Shown one piece after another: positions 6,528 to 9,976 of a stretch of DNA of 9,976 bases. The position numbers and the translations under genes were made by a program. Position 1 is the stretch's first letter; each line of letters starts with the position of its first letter. Origin of the DNA: Sphingomonadales bacterium (GTDB taxonomy: Bacteria > Bacteroidota > Bacteroidia > UBA7662); assembly GCA_016872125.1 (NCBI GenBank), contig VHBD01000041.1, forward strand, positions 1-9,976, written 5' to 3'. The notes under the pieces are model-generated. The model ran no database searches and was not told the origin of the DNA. It saw only the letters and a list, made by a program, of their open reading frames with translations.

Positions 6528-9212
6528 TTAGAAAGTTCTGGACGCATTGACATCGCCAGCACAGAGGGTCTGTATATTGAGGGTCTGGCTTGAGCCTGCT
6601 TGTATGGAGACCGATGAATGACTGTAGATCCAATCTCCGGTAGGAAAGGAGGTGATGACCGAGGCAAATCGTCTGGAAATCTGAAGGGCATCGGTGGCGT
6701 TAATGGCTTGGGAATTGTTGACATCGGCCGCCAAGGCGCGCAGACCGGTCAGCGGTTGAACCTGAGCAAAATGCCTTGACACCAGAAGGGCATCGGTGCC
6801 GTTGACGCCAGACCACGCCATGGTATTCACGATTTGTAGGGTATAGTTCCCGGCAGGCAGGTTAGTCACTGCAAATTGTCCTTGGGCATCCGTGCTCGAT
6901 ACAGCGACTTGCTGCCCCAAGTTGTTGAGAACCCGAACGCTTAATCCGCCCATCGAGGTCATGACGGTATTGTTGTAGGTTAGGGAACCTTGCATTTGCC
7001 CAGTCAGTGGCACCCCGGAGGCTGGTCGAACCTGCCAACGTGTGGTATCCGTGTAGGTTTGCAAACTTTCGAAAAATTCATTGACCGCCGCATTCGTTTT
7101 GAATAAATAAATCAATGAATCCGTCGTGGCGGAATAGGTGATACGAAGGAGGGGTTGATACAGGGAGTCCCGTACAAGGCTGTTCGACAAGTTTTGGGCC
7201 ATGACGATAATCCGGTTCTGGTTGGGGGCAAAGCTGTACACCCAGGTCGGCGAACCTGCACGGCTGATGGAACTGATTTGAGAAGTTTGGATACCTCGAA
7301 TTTCAAAATCGAGAGCAGTCAGTCTATGTTGAGGATTACGAATTCCAATATCGATGGTCCTCTGCACGGTATCGATGGCGAGGATTTTGGTGGAATGGGT
7401 TTGATTTGAACGCATTCCTCGAGGAAAAAGACAATTTTGTCCGGTATTGTTATTGAGCAAGCAATTGCCCAAGAGGGCAACATCCCATACATTCAGCGCG
7501 GTATCACCGCTGAGGTCTAAGCATCTGCTGTAGGTCAACTGCTGGTTGACCAATCCGTTCATAAAGAAGGGAATATCACCGCTGTTCCTTACGGAGTCTT
7601 GGTTGATGTCACCGCTTAGCGCAGTACCGCCGCAAAACCCTCGGCAATCCCTTTGTGAATTGCCGTAAGGCACCCCGTTGCAATCCGTGTAGGGCGCACA
7701 GGTCGGGTATTTGCTGTACTGCTTAAGGCCGTTGTTGTCCGTAAAGATCCTGATGCAGACCTGAGCCCAATTGTTGAGGTAATTGGACTCCCTGCGACCT
7801 AATGCGTCAGGAGATTGGTCCCAATTCACCTTCGCGGCCAGAATGTAGTCGCCAGTGGGGACATCGGTGATGTCGATCCATTGACAATCCAAGCTCCTGG
7901 AATAAATATCGCCGCAACCGGCGGTTATCCCCATGTTGCTGCACCCGTATTTAGCAGGGATACCCGAGGGGCAATCAAGATCCATCACACAGAATCCATT
8001 CTTGAAGCCTACGGGAATGCGACCTCCGTTGGAAGGATAAAGCACATATTCTGCGTAGCCCTCGTAATGAGCGTGACCGTGGCAATTCACCGTATTGAAT
8101 TGGGAAGGATGAGAGCTTGGGCTGCCGATAAAATAATCCGTTTGTCCGATGTTACGAATATCGGTGGTGAAACGAATCACGGTACGCGTTCCGTATCCGG
8201 TGAGGCAATTCTCTGCGACCCAACAATTGCCCGCATTGGCAGTGACGGTGGCACGCTGCAGGGAGTTTTCGAAGACGGATTGGACCAGCGTGAGATCAGG
8301 CCCGGGCGGACACATGGGGCTGGGATAATAATAGCAAGTTCCTGTCACCGTGGCTAAGGGGTCATAATTGCAAGCATTAGGGTCCATGCAACCTCCTATA
8401 GGTCCGTCATATTGCATACGAAAAGGAATTGCACCGCTGCAAGTGCTGTCGCCGCCAATTCGTATGAAATAAACTCTCCCTGTGTCCAGAAATGAAACGA
8501 CCTCTGCCCGAATTCCACAATTGGTGCTGGAATCGTTAAAGAAAATTGTTCCCATATTATCGTTGGCCAAAACTGGAACATTGCAATTGTCATACACCCA
8601 AATCCTGGTATTGAAGGAAGAAGGGGCTTGGCAGGTACTGATCCTGAACATACCGCGAACAGAGGGTTGGTACGAGTACCATGAGTTACGGGTTGGGGCC
8701 GAGTAATTTCCGGTATCGATAAGTTGAGGGCTTTGGCAAGATTGTGAAATCCCACAATTCAGGGAGCGAACATCAGTACGGGTAAATTGGCCTCCGGATG
8801 CACTCAAGGTGCCGTTCAGCCATAATTGGAATTGGCCATTTCCATAAGCGCAGCATAGGCCATCCCCGTAAGAGTCCATCATGGTAAAAATCAAGCAGGT
8901 GCTGGAGGGTACGCAGAATGTATCGCGGTAGGTGGTGTTGTTGGCCGTATAATACCCTGTGTTACGAAATCCCACGGTGTTGCCGTTTTGATCTTGAAGC
9001 CTGTAGGAGGATTCCTGGGGATAATTATCGGTTCGAATAGAGACGATAATTTGATTGGTTCCGCCAGGGCAAGTCTGCGCCATGGTCAAGGAGAGCCACG
9101 GACCCTGTATGGAAAAGAAGAGTACGGCCCATACCTGCAAAATCATTCTCAGGTTAGGCCCTCGCTTGCTGGGGTATTTTTTGGATAGAAATTGCATTAT
9201 TGGTAGCATCAT
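6528..9212 (-). CDS. Secreted lysyl oxidase-domain protein with dockerin-like, cohesin-like and CnaB-like domains, no sorting domain
   Basis: 894 residues from the ATG at 9212 (an in-frame TTG at 9230 and ATGs at 9209, 9197 and 9146 are alternatives). A basic n-region (SKKYPSKRGPNLR) precedes a hydrophobic signal core ending LTMAQ (about 46). Order as in its neighbour: cysteine-containing beta domain (50-153, MMDSYGDGLCC); PPC-like domain (159-270); GCMDPNACNYDP linker (274-285); lysyl oxidase domain (about 302-515) with H378, H380, H382, K404 and Y437 as copper and LTQ-forming residues; dockerin-like pair (534-584); cohesin-like domain (about 607-726). It then differs: a CnaB-like carboxypeptidase-regulatory fold (about 740-794, TDAQGQFAVTNLPAGNYTL) and a second dockerin-like pair (GVNGTDALLVSRHF, ADVNNSQAINATDALQISRRF, about 802-849), ending abruptly after GDVNAS. 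No PNP-type T9SS domain follows, so it may be truncated, periplasmic, or released by another route. Copper amine oxidase activity is inferred by homology. Confidence 0.92.
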   Translation of the reverse strand: MMLPIMQFLSKKYPSKRGPNLRMILQVWAVLFFSIQGPWLSLTMAQTCPGGTNQIIVSIRTDNYPQESSYRLQDQNGNTVGFRNTGYYTANNTTYRDTFCVPSSTCLIFTMMDSYGDGLCCAYGNGQFQLWLNGTLSASGGQFTRTDVRSLNCGISQSCQSPQLIDTGNYSAPTRNSWYSYQPSVRGMFRISTCQAPSSFNTRIWVYDNCNVPVLANDNMGTIFFNDSSTNCGIRAEVVSFLDTGRVYFIRIGGDSTCSGAIPFRMQYDGPIGGCMDPNACNYDPLATVTGTCYYYPSPMCPPGPDLTLVQSVFENSLQRATVTANAGNCWVAENCLTGYGTRTVIRFTTDIRNIGQTDYFIGSPSSHPSQFNTVNCHGHAHYEGYAEYVLYPSNGGRIPVGFKNGFCVMDLDCPSGIPAKYGCSNMGITAGCGDIYSRSLDCQWIDITDVPTGDYILAAKVNWDQSPDALGRRESNYLNNWAQVCIRIFTDNNGLKQYSKYPTCAPYTDCNGVPYGNSQRDCRGFCGGTALSGDINQDSVRNSGDIPFFMNGLVNQQLTYSRCLDLSGDTALNVWDVALLGNCLLNNNTGQNCLFPRGMRSNQTHSTKILAIDTVQRTIDIGIRNPQHRLTALDFEIRGIQTSQISSISRAGSPTWVYSFAPNQNRIIVMAQNLSNSLVRDSLYQPLLRITYSATTDSLIYLFKTNAAVNEFFESLQTYTDTTRWQVRPASGVPLTGQMQGSLTYNNTVMTSMGGLSVRVLNNLGQQVAVSSTDAQGQFAVTNLPAGNYTLQIVNTMAWSGVNGTDALLVSRHFAQVQPLTGLRALAADVNNSQAINATDALQISRRFASVITSFPTGDWIYSHSSVSIQAGSSQTLNIQTLCAGDVNASRTF
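7861..7977. repeat. High-identity tract shared with the downstream paralogue (copy 2)
   Basis: Partner of the tract at 5164-5280, in direct orientation within the upstream lysyl-oxidase gene. The sharp rise in synonymous-site identity, bounded on both sides, is what a short gene-conversion event between tandem copies would leave. Confidence 0.8.
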
Positions 9213-9266
9213 GGAAGGACTTGGGAGCAATTCAAGGGGATTTGTTCAAATCAAGGACAGGTCAAT

Positions 9267-9294
9267 CAAAGATAACCCCGAAAACGCCCTCAAA
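9267..9294 (-). promoter_or_regulatory. Candidate Bacteroidota-type promoter for the lysyl-oxidase genes
   Basis: On the minus strand TATCTTTG (9274 down to 9267) is an exact match to the TAnnTTTG -7 element of Bacteroidota. A TTTG (9294-9291), overlapping the purN stop, could be the -33 element, but the spacer is 16 bases, one or more shorter than usual. It lies about 55 bases ahead of the ATG at 9212, leaving a 5' leader of about 45-50 bases. None of the other intergenic gaps I read shows a TAnnTTTG box. Confidence 0.38.
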
Positions 9295-9880
9295 GGCCTA
9301 GGTTGCTCAGGGCCCATTGCTCCACCACCGCAGGCAGATGGGCTTGTTCAAGGCCGTGGATTCGTTCCGAGAGGGCATGAACCGTATCCTCAGGATGGAC
9401 CGGACAGCGAAAAGAGGCGATTGCTGCGCCTTCATCGTAGGCCTCGTTCACCAAGTGAATGGTGATGCCGGATTCGCTTCGAGCAGCGGTTAAAACCGCT
9501 TGATGAACCCGTTCACCGTACATTCCCTTACCACCAAAATCCGGGAGCAAGGAAGGGTGAACATTGATGATGCGTTGGGGATATGCCCGCAAAAGAAATT
9601 CCGGAATACGCCACAGAAATCCTGCTAGCACCATTGCGTCGATTTGGAAGACCTTTAATTGATCCAAAAGATCTTGCTCCTGCCGCCAACTTTCCTTGCC
9701 GATCAGGATGGAGGGAACCTTGAGAGCCGATGCTTTGCTCAGGACAGAGGCATTAGCCTTGTTACAAACCACCAAGGCCACTCGAATCCGAGGATGGGAT
9801 TTGAAGAAACGGATAAGGTTCTCAGCATTGGTGCCTTGGCCACTAGCCCAAACGGCAAGCCGGATTAGGGATTCGGCCAT
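9290..9880 (-). CDS. purN: Phosphoribosylglycinamide formyltransferase (GART)
   Basis: 196 residues from the ATG at 9880 (an in-frame TTG at 9886 would add two). PurN transfers a formyl group from 10-formyltetrahydrofolate to glycinamide ribonucleotide, the third step of purine synthesis, in the cytoplasm. The N-terminal LAVWASGQGTNAENLI (8-23) is the phosphate-binding glycine loop. VLAGFLWRIPEFLL (84-97) and INVHPSLLPDFGGKGMYG (105-122) supply the catalytic N106 and H108, and ITIHLVNEAYDEGAAI (139-154) supplies the catalytic aspartate D149 in YDEG. The GFLWRIPEFLL and GGKGMYG wording is that of the Bacteroidota form. Length fits the family (about 190-212). The next gene's ATG lies 77 bases beyond the stop, a gap that holds the only promoter-like site found here. 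Confidence 0.96.
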   Translation of the reverse strand: MAESLIRLAVWASGQGTNAENLIRFFKSHPRIRVALVVCNKANASVLSKASALKVPSILIGKESWRQEQDLLDQLKVFQIDAMVLAGFLWRIPEFLLRAYPQRIINVHPSLLPDFGGKGMYGERVHQAVLTAARSESGITIHLVNEAYDEGAAIASFRCPVHPEDTVHALSERIHGLEQAHLPAVVEQWALSNLGL

Positions 9881-9976
9881 TGCCAAACACGGTTTTTGAG
9901 AAGTCGAAGCATTTGGAGCATGGAGGAAGGCGGGAGCATACGGTGTAATTCGATGGAAGACAGGGTGTAGGAACCG
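9865..9976 (-). CDS. Possible C-terminal end of an unknown upstream protein (partial)
   Basis: An open minus-strand frame enters from the right edge and ends at a TAA at 9867-9865, overlapping the purN start by 16 bases. It gives 36 residues, beginning GSYTLSSIELHRMLPPSS and ending in a basic/aromatic tail (LLKNRVWQWPNP). This looks like plausible helical protein sequence and an ATG-overlap arrangement common in operons. However, all three minus-strand frames are open over this short stretch, so coding is not proven. I recognise no family. The alternative is that 9887-9976 is simply the upstream region of purN; I see no TAnnTTTG promoter box there. Confidence 0.3.
   Translation of the reverse strand, partial: GSYTLSSIELHRMLPPSSMLQMLRLLKNRVWQWPNP

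Noticed and set aside
6473..6724. Minus-strand frame of 83 codons spanning the junction of the two oxidase genes; considered as a frameshifted sorting domain of the upstream copy.
   Set aside because: Its translation (PKPLTPPMPFRFP and so on) has no PNP or T9SS-type pattern and is out of frame with the dockerin-like repeat, which reads cleanly to its own stop.
7815..8357. Long plus-strand open frame of 180 codons inside the upstream oxidase gene, with a similar shorter one at 5118-5345.
   Set aside because: It is antisense to the conserved oxidase core. The resemblance of the two antisense products follows from the conserved sense protein and the converted tract, and neither has a recognisable domain.
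9213..9289. Intrinsic terminator after purN.
   Set aside because: No GC-rich inverted repeat followed by a T run is visible on the minus strand.

Overview
The window reads as a chromosomal segment of a Bacteroidota bacterium. The evidence is a type IX secretion (T9SS) type A sorting domain, the cysteine-rich GCMDPxACNYDP linker typical of secreted proteins in this phylum, a Bacteroidota-style purN, and a protein resembling DUF6913 between ligA and dapA. The domain-rich secreted proteins are the kind seen in Saprospiria/Chitinophagia-like lineages, but that finer placement is a guess. Every convincing gene lies on the minus strand, so transcription runs from high to low coordinates.

In transcription order: a possible C-terminal fragment of an unknown protein (9865-9976, entering at the right edge); purN for purine synthesis (9290-9880); two tandem paralogous genes for large secreted lysyl-oxidase-domain proteins (6528-9212 and 4047-6476); accA for fatty-acid synthesis (3043-4035); ligA, the NAD-dependent DNA ligase (968-3040); a DUF6913-like gene (319-933); and the first 94 codons of dapA for lysine/diaminopimelate synthesis (1-283, running off the left edge). 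Gaps between genes are 2 to 77 bases and I see no intrinsic terminator, so much of this may be one transcription unit. The best promoter candidate is a TAnnTTTG box just upstream of the first lysyl-oxidase gene. No gene-free stretch exceeds 300 bases.

The interesting part is the tandem pair. Both proteins have a Sec signal peptide, an N-terminal cysteine-containing beta domain, a PPC-like domain, a full lysyl oxidase domain (three copper-binding histidines plus the Lys and Tyr that form the lysine tyrosylquinone cofactor in animal enzymes), a dockerin-like calcium-binding pair and a cohesin-like beta domain. They differ at the C-terminus. The downstream copy ends in a T9SS sorting domain. The upstream copy carries an extra CnaB-like domain and a second dockerin-like pair, then stops with no sorting domain. 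A block of about 117 bp around the catalytic tyrosine is nearly identical at DNA level in the two genes, although equally conserved protein on either side is encoded by clearly diverged DNA; gene conversion is the likely cause. Together they look like a candidate secreted, possibly self-assembling protein cross-linking system set within housekeeping genes. The architecture is visible in the sequence; the cross-linking and assembly roles are inference.
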